Shown one piece after another: positions 7,967 through 16,163 of a stretch of 64,000 bases of DNA (within the stretch, counting starts at the first letter, position 1; each line of letters opens with the position of its first letter). The DNA is taken from contig CADDYV010000003.1 in NCBI GenBank assembly GCA_902810695.1, positions 1-64,000 on the forward strand, given 5' to 3'. Below the pieces are notes generated by a model, which saw only the letters and a list, made by a program, of their open reading frames with translations, was not told the origin of the DNA and made no database searches. The position numbers were made by a program, and so were the translations under genes. This stretch comes from Actinomycetota bacterium. Lineage in GTDB: Bacteria; Actinomycetota; Rubrobacteria; Rubrobacterales; Rubrobacteraceae.

Positions 7967-9709
7967 ATGGCGGAGATACGCACAGACCCTGTTACGACCG
8001 AGATCATCCGCAACCTCTTCCTCTCCTGCGCCCAGGACATGAACGCGACCATGATTCGGAGCGCCTACACCCCGATCATCTACGAGGGCAAGGACTGCTC
8101 GGTGGCTCTGCTGGACGAAAACGGGGACGTACTCGGCCAGTCCTCGGGGCTCCCGATCTTCCTCGGCAACCTGGAGGTCTGCGTAAAGCTCACCATCGAG
8201 CAGTTCGGACGCGAGGTCTTCGAGCCGGGCGACGTGTTCTACATGAACGACCCGTACCTGCAGGGCACGCACCTCAACGACTCCACCATCTTCGCTCCCA
8301 TCTTCTACGGGGACGAACTTGTCGGGTTCTCGGCAACCCGCGCCCACTGGCTCGACGTGGGGGCCAAAGACCCCGGCACCCCTATGGACTCGACCGAGAT
8401 CTACCAGGAAGGATTCCGCTGGGGCCCAACCAAGATCTACTCCCACTACGAGCAGCGGGAGGACGTGGTGGACCTTCTGCGGCGCAACGGCAGGTTCGGT
8501 TACTCGCTCATCGGCGACATGAACTCCCAGGTCTCGGCCTGCTTCACCGGGGAGGAAAGATTCAAGGTCATAGCGGACCGGTTCGGCGTGGATGCCATCC
8601 GCGCGGCCAGCGGGGAGATCTTCCGCCAGTCCGCCCAGCTCGACCGGGAGGCGGTCGCCGCTCTCCCCGATGGCACCTACACGGCGGAAGGCTGCCTGGA
8701 TAACGACGGCGTGGGAGATGAGCCCGTGTGGGTGAGGGTTCGGGTAGACATCTCCGGAGAGGAGATGACCATAGACCTGGAAGGCACCTCCGAAGCGGCG
8801 GCTGGCCCGGTGAACTGCGGGATGGCGCAGACCATCTCGGCGGCGCGGGTGGCCTACAAGCTACTTATCAATCCAGATCGCCCCGTGGACGGAGGAACCT
8901 TCCCGACCCTGACCGTGCGAGTCCCCGAAGGCTCTATCCTGCATGCCAAAGAGCCTGCTCCCTGCGGCTGGTACTTCACGCCACTCGGGTTGCTTATAGA
9001 CCTCATCGTCAAGGCACTCTCTCCGGTGATGCCCGATAAAGCCGCCGGTGCCCACTACGGCGACTCCATGGTGATCTACCTGGCAGGTATGGACCCGAGG
9101 AGAGATAACGCGCCGTTTCTTGCCCTCGAACCCACCCCCGGTGGCTGGGGCGCATTCGAGAGCGGTGACGGCCAGGACGGCCTCATAAACAACGTTAACG
9201 GTGGCTTCAAGGACATCCCCGTCGAGGTCTACGAGACCAAGTACCCGGTGAGGATAGGGTGCTACGGCTTCCGTCCTGACTCCGGCGGCCCCGGCAGGTC
9301 TCGCGGCGGTTGCGGCCTCTTCCGGGAGTACCGGCTCCAGACGGGCTGCAGCCTCTACCTCTGGTTCGAACGGTCCCGTACTCCGGCCTGGGGCCTGGAA
9401 GGTGGGCGCGATGCCCGCGGTCCGGAGGTAGTGGTAAGAAGCGACGGTTCGGAGCGGAGCATGCTCAAGGTGAACAATCTTCCTCTGAAAGCCGGGGACG
9501 TGGTAATCACCTACACCGGCGGCGGTGGTGGCTACGGCAATCCGCTGGAGCGAAATCCTGAACTGGTCCGTCGAGATGTGATCTCCGGTTACGTGACCCG
9601 AGAGGGCGCCGCTCGCGACTACGGCGTCGTCTTCACCGATGGGCTGGAAGTGGACGCCGAAGCCACAGCACGAAAGCGGGAGAAACTGGCAAAGGAAGGC
9701 TCATCATGA
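7967..9709 (+). CDS. Hydantoinase/oxoprolinase subunit B (HyuB-type), copy 1
   Basis: ATG 7967 (GGGAG eight bases before it) gives 580 residues, normal for HyuB. Typical features include ITTEIIRN-like N-terminus (DPVTTEIIRN), the NDPYLQGTHLND metal-site region, and the glycine-rich GGGGGYGNPL end. A longer in-frame extension to 7847 would overlap hyuA and is not credible. Its stop overlaps the start of the M24 peptidase in ATGA at 9706-9709, so all three proteins are translationally coupled. It should form the catalytic complex with the preceding HyuA in the cytoplasm. Confidence 0.92.
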   Translation: MAEIRTDPVTTEIIRNLFLSCAQDMNATMIRSAYTPIIYEGKDCSVALLDENGDVLGQSSGLPIFLGNLEVCVKLTIEQFGREVFEPGDVFYMNDPYLQGTHLNDSTIFAPIFYGDELVGFSATRAHWLDVGAKDPGTPMDSTEIYQEGFRWGPTKIYSHYEQREDVVDLLRRNGRFGYSLIGDMNSQVSACFTGEERFKVIADRFGVDAIRAASGEIFRQSAQLDREAVAALPDGTYTAEGCLDNDGVGDEPVWVRVRVDISGEEMTIDLEGTSEAAAGPVNCGMAQTISAARVAYKLLINPDRPVDGGTFPTLTVRVPEGSILHAKEPAPCGWYFTPLGLLIDLIVKALSPVMPDKAAGAHYGDSMVIYLAGMDPRRDNAPFLALEPTPGGWGAFESGDGQDGLINNVNGGFKDIPVEVYETKYPVRIGCYGFRPDSGGPGRSRGGCGLFREYRLQTGCSLYLWFERSRTPAWGLEGGRDARGPEVVVRSDGSERSMLKVNNLPLKAGDVVITYTGGGGGYGNPLERNPELVRRDVISGYVTREGAARDYGVVFTDGLEVDAEATARKREKLAKEGSS

Positions 9710-10821
9710 GCCTCGCAGAGCACCACAAGCGGCGCATCGGGCGTGTGCGGGAGGCGCTCCGGGAGCGGGGGCTGGAGGCGCTCTGGGTCGAGCCGTCCGT
9801 GGGGCTCTTCTACCTGACAGGACTTGAGCCGGTGAGTATGGAGCGTCTCTTCGGGCTTCTGATCCCAAGCTCCGGCGAGCTGCGGATGGTGGTGCCGTTG
9901 CTCTTGAGAGACGAGTGCAGCCACATGGACGATTCTGCGCAGATGATCGTCTGGGACGACTCGGAAGGACCCGAAAGGGCGGTCGAGATAGCCTTGAAAG
10001 ACATCGCCAGGTTGCACGTTCAGGGTTCTCTGCCCTCGTGGATGCTCTTCCTGCTGCAGAAAGTGTGGCCTGGATTGCAGGTGGAGCAGGATCCGGGCAT
10101 CCTCTCCGGGCTCAGGGAGCGGAAGGATGCGGGCGAGGTGGAGCTTCTCCGGAAGTCCGGGGAGATCACGGACGAGACGGTCGAGTGGGTGGGAACCCTC
10201 GACCTGGCAAATCTCACCGAGCGACAACTGGCTGGCAGGATACAGGCACGGTACATGGAGATGGGCCTGCGTCCGTCGTCGGAGGGTCTGATAGCTTCGG
10301 GAGCAAACGCGGCGATGCCGCACTACGTTGGCGGGGACGTACAGATACGAGATGACCAGCCGTTGCTTATGGATTTCGGCTGTGCGGTGGAGGGCTACTG
10401 GTCGGACATAACCCGCATCTACTTCCCGCGGGAACTCGACCCGGAGATAGAGGAAGTGTACGAGATAGTTTGCGAGGCATATGACACCGCTTTTGCCGCC
10501 ATAGGGCCGGGAGTTCCGTGTGAGGAGGTCGACCGCTCGGCCCGCGCGGTGATCGAGAAAGCTGGTTATGGAGAAAACTTCTTGCACCGAACGGGCCACG
10601 GGCTCGGCCTGGAAGTGCACGAGGAGCCCTACATAAGGGAGGGCAACGAGAAGCCCCTTGAGGTAGGACACGTATTCAGTGTGGAGCCTGGGATCTACGT
10701 GCAGGGCAGGTTTGGTATCCGCTACGAGAACATAGTCTATCTCGGGGAAGAAGGACCGGAGCCCTTGAACCTTAGCCCGCGCAAACACTTTTTCGAGACC
10801 CAGAGAGGAGGTGCGACATGA
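9706..10821 (+). CDS. M24-family metallopeptidase (Xaa-Pro aminopeptidase/dipeptidase type)
   Basis: A 371-residue protein with a creatinase-type N-terminal domain and a pita-bread catalytic domain. The five dimetal ligands are visible: Asp near 223 (MDFGC), Asp near 234 (WSDITR), His near 298 (HRTGHGLGLEVHE), Glu near 327 (SVEPGIYV) and Glu near 341 (RYENIV). Intact ligands point to a peptidase or dipeptidase rather than creatinase, which lacks them. Its start overlaps the hyuB stop and its stop overlaps the start of a tiny membrane peptide. In this context it may hydrolyse an N-substituted amino acid or imidodipeptide released by the pathway; that is inference. Confidence 0.88.
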   Translation: MSLAEHHKRRIGRVREALRERGLEALWVEPSVGLFYLTGLEPVSMERLFGLLIPSSGELRMVVPLLLRDECSHMDDSAQMIVWDDSEGPERAVEIALKDIARLHVQGSLPSWMLFLLQKVWPGLQVEQDPGILSGLRERKDAGEVELLRKSGEITDETVEWVGTLDLANLTERQLAGRIQARYMEMGLRPSSEGLIASGANAAMPHYVGGDVQIRDDQPLLMDFGCAVEGYWSDITRIYFPRELDPEIEEVYEIVCEAYDTAFAAIGPGVPCEEVDRSARAVIEKAGYGENFLHRTGHGLGLEVHEEPYIREGNEKPLEVGHVFSVEPGIYVQGRFGIRYENIVYLGEEGPEPLNLSPRKHFFETQRGGAT

Positions 10822-10913
10822 CCTCGGATCGAGCCTGGATATTCATTATCGTCCTGATAGCCCTGATCGGCATAGTAATGTTCTTCGTTGGTCCGAAGAT
10901 TGCCGGGGGCTAG
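10818..10913 (+). CDS. 31-residue single-pass membrane peptide, coupled to the M24 peptidase
   Basis: ATG at 10818 overlaps the M24 stop as ATGA and is preceded by a strong AGGAGGTG about five bases upstream. The peptide begins MTSDRAWIF, has one hydrophobic stretch of some 20 residues (IIVLIALIGIVMFFV) and ends with PKIAGG. Negative/positive charges before the helix and a lysine after it are consistent with a small inner-membrane protein. A permease gene begins 28 bases later. I know no family for it; a regulatory or accessory subunit of the permease or the peptidase is a guess. The strong ribosome binding site and coupling make translation likely. Confidence 0.7.
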   Translation: MTSDRAWIFIIVLIALIGIVMFFVGPKIAGG

Positions 10914-10941
10914 TCCCGGCATGTAAGCAGGAGAAGAGAGA

Positions 10942-12297
10942 ATGTCAATAGAGTCAAATCCGGACGTCATTCACGAGGAGATCGGGCACGACGACTACTC
11001 GCTGTCGAGGGTTCCCGTGTCCGAGCGTTATTCCTGGTGGACCGTAGCACTCCAGCGTTTCGGACAGCTCTCGGCGCTGTCGCAGTTTTTGCTGGGCGCG
11101 ACATTGGGTTTCGGGATGACCTTCTGGTCGGCGTTTCTGGCGTTGACCCTGGGGGCTGTGATCCTGGAGGTGGTGGCGATCCTGGTCGGTATCGCAGGGC
11201 AGCGCGAAGGCTTGAGCACCTCTGTTCTCTCCCGGTGGACGGGATTCGGACGCTACGGATCCAGCCTCATCGGTCTGGTCTTCGCCGTCAGCCTGATCGG
11301 CTGGTTCGGCGTGCAGAACGCCGTGTTTGCCGAGGGCGTCCATTCGCTGGTGGGAGGTCTTCCTATCTGGGTCTGGTCGATTATCACGGGGCTGGCCGTC
11401 ACGCTGGTCGTCGTCTACGGGTTTCTCTCCATGGCCTGGGTCGCCTACATAACCGTGCCGGCCTTCCTCCTGCTCGCAGGCTACTCGATAGCGAGCGCCC
11501 TGCAAAACTACAGTCTGGGAGATCTGGTCTCCTCTCCGGCACCGGGCAAGGAACTCAGCCTCGCCGCCGGGGCCACTATCGTCGCCGGGGGCTTCATCGT
11601 CGGGGCGGTTATCACGCCGGATATGACCCGCTTCAACCGCTCTGTGGCTGATGTGGTCAAGCAGACCGTGCTCGGTATCACGCTCGGCGAGTATACGATT
11701 GGCTTGATCGGGGTTCTGCTCGCGCACGCGGTCAAGAGCGAGGACGTCATAAAGATCGTCACCTCGACCAGCGGTGTGATCGGCACGATCATACTCGTGG
11801 CGGGGACCCTGAAGATCAATGACTGGAACCTCTACTCATCCTCGCTCGGCCTGGCAAACTTTGTTGACACGATCTTCGGCAGGCGCTTCAACCGCGCGGC
11901 GATCACCATCGCGATAGGCGTGTTCGGGACCGCGCTCTCCGCGGTAGGCATCCTCCAGCAGTTTCAGGGGTTTCTTACCCTGCTCGGCGTCGGCGTACCC
12001 CCGATCGCCGGGATCATGGTCGTGGACTACTTCATACTCCGGCGACACCGGAGCAGGCTCGCGGAGAGCGCCCGCAGCGGTGCTCTACCCGCCCGCCAGG
12101 AGAAGCTGAACCCCGTTACCATCGGGGTCTGGATCATAGCCTCCGCAGTAGGCTACGTCTCCGAGGAGAAGTTCGGTATACCGGCCCTCAACTCGTTGCT
12201 TTGCTCCGGGTTGCTGTACTTCGTAGCCATGAAGGCTCTTGCTTCTGTCCAGAATCGCAGCCAGGTAGAGTTCAGCGAGACCGCCACCATTCGCTAG
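10942..12297 (+). CDS. NCS1-family permease (cytosine/purine/hydantoin type), copy 1
   Basis: A 451-residue protein with about twelve hydrophobic helices. The N-terminus (RVPVSERYSWWTVALQRFGQ) and helices with LLGATLGFGMTFWSA are like CodB-type NCS1 carriers, and the segment GAVITPDMTRFNRS is the helix 6-loop typical of cytosine permeases. These are sodium- or proton-coupled importers of cytosine, purines, allantoin or hydantoins. GCAGGAGAAGAG precedes the ATG. Placed between HyuAB and the DUF917/HyuA genes, it probably brings in the heterocycle that the cluster degrades, in parallel with the ECF importer. Confidence 0.88.
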   Translation: MSIESNPDVIHEEIGHDDYSLSRVPVSERYSWWTVALQRFGQLSALSQFLLGATLGFGMTFWSAFLALTLGAVILEVVAILVGIAGQREGLSTSVLSRWTGFGRYGSSLIGLVFAVSLIGWFGVQNAVFAEGVHSLVGGLPIWVWSIITGLAVTLVVVYGFLSMAWVAYITVPAFLLLAGYSIASALQNYSLGDLVSSPAPGKELSLAAGATIVAGGFIVGAVITPDMTRFNRSVADVVKQTVLGITLGEYTIGLIGVLLAHAVKSEDVIKIVTSTSGVIGTIILVAGTLKINDWNLYSSSLGLANFVDTIFGRRFNRAAITIAIGVFGTALSAVGILQQFQGFLTLLGVGVPPIAGIMVVDYFILRRHRSRLAESARSGALPARQEKLNPVTIGVWIIASAVGYVSEEKFGIPALNSLLCSGLLYFVAMKALASVQNRSQVEFSETATIR

Positions 12298-12309
12298 GCC
12301 CCGACCGGA

Positions 12310-13392
12310 TTGCGCGAGTACATAGATCAGGAGAGTCTGGAAGATCTGGCCACCGGCGCCACGGTGCTGGGCGCGGGTGGCGGGGGAGACCCCTACCTGG
12401 GGAAGCTGATGGCCCGTCAAGCCATCGAGCTGCACGGTCCCGTGCGGCTGATGCAGGTTGCGGAGCTACCGGGGGAGGGCTTGGTGCTCCCCGTAGCCAT
12501 GATGGGTGCGCCTACGGTGCTCGTCGAGAAGATCCCGAACGGTTCAGAGCTGGAGAGCGTGGTCCGCGCCATAGAAACTCGTCTCGGGCAGCAAGCGGTG
12601 GCGCTGATGTCAGCGGAGGCCGGCGGCATCAACTCTACCATCCCCATCGTAGCTGCAACTGAGCTTGGGTTGTCTCTGCTCGACGCCGACGGGATGGGAC
12701 GCGCCTTCCCGGAGATCCCCATGTGCTCGATGAGCGTGCGGGGAATCTCCGCTACCCCTATGGCGCTCGCCGATGAGAAGGGTAACCTGATGCTCCTCGA
12801 AACGGTGGACAACGCCTGGACCGAGCGCCTGAGCCGCGCCGCAACCGTGGAGATGGGCGGCTCCTCGATAATAGCTCTGTATCCAATGACAGCGCGGCAG
12901 GCCACTTCGGCGGTGATATCCGGGACGATGAGCCGGGCGATCGAGATAGGGGAGAGGAGGCGTACGGCTCGCCAGCAGACACTCGACCCGCTTGGCGAGC
13001 TTCTCGAAGCGACTTCTGGAAAGATACTCTTCCGCGGAAAGGTGGTAGACGTGCTTCGCAGGACGGTCGGAGGCTTCGCCCGTGGGACCGCCAGGATCGA
13101 AGGCTTGGGCGAGGACACCGGGGCAACCTTGCAGATCGAATTCCAGAACGAAAACCTGGTGGCGCTTCGCGACGGCAAGCCGGTTGCCACCGTGCCGGAT
13201 CTGATCTCAGTCCTCGACGCCGACACCCGAGCCCCTGTCACCACCGAGGGCATCTCCTACGGCCAGAGGGTGGAGGTCGTCGGCATGCCCTGCGCCCCGA
13301 TCTGGCGCGAGCCTGGAGCGCTTGAGGTCGCAGGTCCCGGCTACTTCGGCTACCCGTTCGAGTACTTTCCACTGGAGGAGGTAGAAGCCTGA
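12310..13392 (+). CDS. DUF917 (S-methyl-thiohydantoin desulfurase-like) protein, copy 1
   Basis: A 360-residue protein from TTG 12310, with the family's N-terminal glycine-rich segment (SLEDLATGATVLGAGGGGDPY) and the EAGGINSTIPI and DGMGRAFPE motifs. DUF917 proteins are commonly encoded next to hydantoinase/oxoprolinase proteins, and the N-terminal domain is known from S-methyl-thiohydantoin desulfurase, which removes sulfur from a thiohydantoin ring. The stop overlaps the ATG of the next gene by one base (TGATG), so expression is coupled to the short HyuA-like protein. The start lacks a strong ribosome binding site, but the TTG-CGC-GAG opening is identical in copy 2. Enzymatic role here is inferred from family and neighbours. 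Confidence 0.85.
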   Translation: MREYIDQESLEDLATGATVLGAGGGGDPYLGKLMARQAIELHGPVRLMQVAELPGEGLVLPVAMMGAPTVLVEKIPNGSELESVVRAIETRLGQQAVALMSAEAGGINSTIPIVAATELGLSLLDADGMGRAFPEIPMCSMSVRGISATPMALADEKGNLMLLETVDNAWTERLSRAATVEMGGSSIIALYPMTARQATSAVISGTMSRAIEIGERRRTARQQTLDPLGELLEATSGKILFRGKVVDVLRRTVGGFARGTARIEGLGEDTGATLQIEFQNENLVALRDGKPVATVPDLISVLDADTRAPVTTEGISYGQRVEVVGMPCAPIWREPGALEVAGPGYFGYPFEYFPLEEVEA

Positions 13393-14951
13393 TGCGTCTC
13401 GGCATAGATGTCGGAGGGACGAACACCGACGCGGTAATACTCGATGAGGGCAATCGTCTCCTCGCCAAGTGCAAGACCCCGGACACCGACGACGTGATAA
13501 CCGGCATCGAACAGGCCGTCTCGGCAGTCGTGCAGGATGCCGATGTAGACCCTAAAGACATCACCCACGCAATGCTGGGCACCACTCAGGTGACCAACGC
13601 GATCATCGAGCGCCGTGGGCTGACCAGGGTAGGCATCCTGCGTCTCGGGGCTCCCGCAACAAAGGCGATAAGACCTCTAGCAGCATGGCCGGAGGATCTG
13701 CGGGACGCCGTGGAGGGTCCGGCCAGCATTCTGCCGGGTGGTGTCGAGTACGACGGCAGACCCATCTCCGCCTTCGACGAGACGGCGGTGAGAGATGCGG
13801 TAAGGGAGATGGAAGATGGCATCGAGGCTTTCGCCGTCTCCTCGGTCTTCTCGCCGGTTCGCGATGACGACGAGCGGCGAGCGGCCCAGATCATCCGCGA
13901 AGAAGCCGGCGAGGGGAAACCGATCTCTATCTCCAGCGAGATCGGCAGCATCGGACTCCTCGAGCGTGAGAACGCCACGGTGCTCAACGCCGCCGTTACG
14001 CCGGTAGCCCGGCGAGTGGTAGGGGCCTTCGAGGGCGCGCTCGAACGGCTCGGCATCAGCGCGCGCCTCTTCCTATCCCAGAACGACGGAACGCTCATGT
14101 CCCTGGAGTACGCTCTGCGCTACCCGATCCTCACCGTCGCCTGCGGACCGACCAACAGCATCCGTGGGGCGGCCTTTCTCTCCGGCATGTCCGACGCCAT
14201 AGTCGTTGATGTGGGCGGCACCTCTACAGACGTCGGCGTGCTGGCCGGAGGTTTTCCGCGCGAGTCGGCGGTCGCCGTCGAGATAGGAGGCGTACAGACG
14301 AACTTCCGCATGCCAGACCTCTTCTCCCTCGGTCTCGGTGGCGGCTCCATCGTTAGAGCCGACGGCGCGGCTGGGGTACGCATCGGGCCGGACAGCGTAG
14401 GGTACGCCCTCACCGAGGAGGCTCTCTGCTTCGGCGGAAACACCCTGACCATGACGGACATAGCTGTGGCACGGGGAGTGGCGGAGATTGGGGAGCCCGA
14501 TCGGGTAAGCGTGGCGCGCGAACTCGTTGATGCGGCACAAGAGCGCAGCCGGGCGATGTTCGAAGAGGCGGTGGACCGAGTGAAGACCAGCGCCGAGGAG
14601 GTACCCGTGATCGCGGTTGGCGGCGGCAGCATCCTCTTCCCCGATGAACTTACCGGCGTATCCAGGGTCCACAAACCCGAGCACTTCGAGGTGGCAAATG
14701 CTGTCGGTGCCGCCATCGCCCAGGTGTCGGGCACGGTAGACCGGGTGTTCTCGCTGGCGGAACGTTCGAGAGAAGACGCGCTGGAGGAGGCGCGCAAGAC
14801 CGCTTTCGAGGATGCGCGCCGGGCCGGGGCCGACGAGGACAGCCTGGAAGTGGTGGAGATCGAGGAGGTACCGCTGGCTTACCTTCCGGGAAACGCCGTG
14901 CGGATAAAGGTCAAGGCGGCAGGACGCCTCAAGAGCTACCAGGGAGGATAA
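13392..14951 (+). CDS. Short hydantoinase/oxoprolinase-family protein (HyuA-like, paired with DUF917)
   Basis: A 519-residue protein with actin-like ATPase motifs DVGGTNTDAV near residue 5 and DVGGTSTDVGVLAGG near 272, followed by LGLGGGSIVR. It is about 160 residues shorter than the HyuA copies here and lacks their C-terminal domain; this short form is the one usually found beside DUF917 genes, so it is not a truncation. It overlaps the upstream DUF917 gene by one base and precedes the second DUF917 gene by 5 bases. It likely supplies ATP-dependent activation for the DUF917 partner reaction; the substrate is not known. Confidence 0.87.
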   Translation: MRLGIDVGGTNTDAVILDEGNRLLAKCKTPDTDDVITGIEQAVSAVVQDADVDPKDITHAMLGTTQVTNAIIERRGLTRVGILRLGAPATKAIRPLAAWPEDLRDAVEGPASILPGGVEYDGRPISAFDETAVRDAVREMEDGIEAFAVSSVFSPVRDDDERRAAQIIREEAGEGKPISISSEIGSIGLLERENATVLNAAVTPVARRVVGAFEGALERLGISARLFLSQNDGTLMSLEYALRYPILTVACGPTNSIRGAAFLSGMSDAIVVDVGGTSTDVGVLAGGFPRESAVAVEIGGVQTNFRMPDLFSLGLGGGSIVRADGAAGVRIGPDSVGYALTEEALCFGGNTLTMTDIAVARGVAEIGEPDRVSVARELVDAAQERSRAMFEEAVDRVKTSAEEVPVIAVGGGSILFPDELTGVSRVHKPEHFEVANAVGAAIAQVSGTVDRVFSLAERSREDALEEARKTAFEDARRAGADEDSLEVVEIEEVPLAYLPGNAVRIKVKAAGRLKSYQGG

Positions 14952-14956
14952 ACCCT

Positions 14957-16123
14957 TTGCGCGAGATAACGACCCAAGACCTGGAGAACCTGGCCGTGGG
15001 AGCAGCCATTTTGGGCACCGGGGGCGGGGGGGATCCCTTTATAGGCATGGTTATGGCGCAGCAGGCAATCGAGGAAGAGGGTCCTGTTTCGCTCATGGAC
15101 CCGGACGAACTGGAAGACGAGGCGCTGGTCTTGCCCACGGCCATGATGGGAGCGCCTACCGTGATGATCGAGAAGATCCCCGAGGGAATGGAGGCGGTGC
15201 GGGCGCTCCGCGCCGAGGAACGCATGCTGGGCCGAAAAGCCGACGCCACCTCCCCGATAGAGTGTGGCGGGGTGAACTCGCAGATTCCCTTTGCTGCCGC
15301 GGCGCGGGCGCAACTTCCGGTGGTGGACGGGGATGGGATGGGTCGCGCCTTCCCGGAGCTTCAGATGGAGACCTTTCACGTCTACGGCGTGTCGGGAACA
15401 CCCGCTGTCGTCGCAGATGAGCGCGGCGCTGTCGTAACCATAGAGGCCAGAGACAACTACCAGCTCGAGTGGATCGCCCGCGGCGTGACGATCCGGATGG
15501 GCGGCCACGCGATGCTGGTGGACTATCCGATGTCCGGAGCGGACTTCAAGCGCACCGCCGTCCGCGGTACGATCTCCATGGGCATCCAGATAGGCGAGGC
15601 GGTAGCCGGAGCCCGCAAGTCCGGCATGCATCCCGTGGAAGCCGTGTGTGCGGCAACCCAGGATACCATCTACGGCCGGGGCGTGGTGCTCTTTGAGGGC
15701 AAGGTCACCGACGTGGAGCGCCGCACGCGCGAGGGGTTTGCGGTGGGCCACGCCTTGTTGCAGGGTCTCGGCGATTACGAGAAGAGTCATCTGGAGGTGC
15801 GTTTCCAGAACGAGAACCTGGTGGCGATCCGGGACGGGGAGACCATCGCGAGCGTGCCCGACCTCATCTGCCTCCTGGATAGCGAGCGGGCGACCGCGGT
15901 GACCACGGAGCGGCTGCGCTACGGCCAACGTGTCACCGCTATCGGTATTCCGACACCCGAGATCATGCGCTCAGCGGAGGCCCTGCGGGTGTGGGGGCCG
16001 GAGGCGTTCGGCTACGAGAATCTGAACTTCATGCCCCTGGAGCAACGCTTTGCCGGCTACTACAGAAGATACGGTGTCCCCAAAGAGAAGGAAAAACATC
16101 TCAGTACCTCGCCGAAAGCATGA
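14957..16123 (+). CDS. DUF917 (S-methyl-thiohydantoin desulfurase-like) protein, copy 2
   Basis: A 388-residue paralogue of the protein at 12310. It shares the TTG start with the same first codons, the glycine-rich VGAAILGTGGGGDPF segment, ECGGVNSQIPF and DGMGRAFPE. It is longer by a 28-residue basic C-terminal tail (RRYGVPKEKEKHLS). GGGAGGATAAACCC provides a ribosome binding site for the TTG. The two paralogues flank a HyuA-like gene, and a full HyuA follows 40 bases later. They may form a heteromer or handle related substrates; neither can be decided from sequence. Confidence 0.85.
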   Translation: MREITTQDLENLAVGAAILGTGGGGDPFIGMVMAQQAIEEEGPVSLMDPDELEDEALVLPTAMMGAPTVMIEKIPEGMEAVRALRAEERMLGRKADATSPIECGGVNSQIPFAAAARAQLPVVDGDGMGRAFPELQMETFHVYGVSGTPAVVADERGAVVTIEARDNYQLEWIARGVTIRMGGHAMLVDYPMSGADFKRTAVRGTISMGIQIGEAVAGARKSGMHPVEAVCAATQDTIYGRGVVLFEGKVTDVERRTREGFAVGHALLQGLGDYEKSHLEVRFQNENLVAIRDGETIASVPDLICLLDSERATAVTTERLRYGQRVTAIGIPTPEIMRSAEALRVWGPEAFGYENLNFMPLEQRFAGYYRRYGVPKEKEKHLSTSPKA

Positions 16124-16163
16124 TTGGAGTACCTTGAGCCTCGAACCTGCCAGGGGGGTAAAG

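Noticed and set aside
9706-10821. M24 protein as creatinase, to fit a creatine pathway
   Set aside because: All five metal ligands of peptidases are present, while creatinase lacks them, so a metallopeptidase call is better.
13392-14951. Short HyuA-like protein as a truncated pseudogene
   Set aside because: It is in frame, tightly coupled to its neighbours, and the 510-520 residue form is normal beside DUF917 genes.
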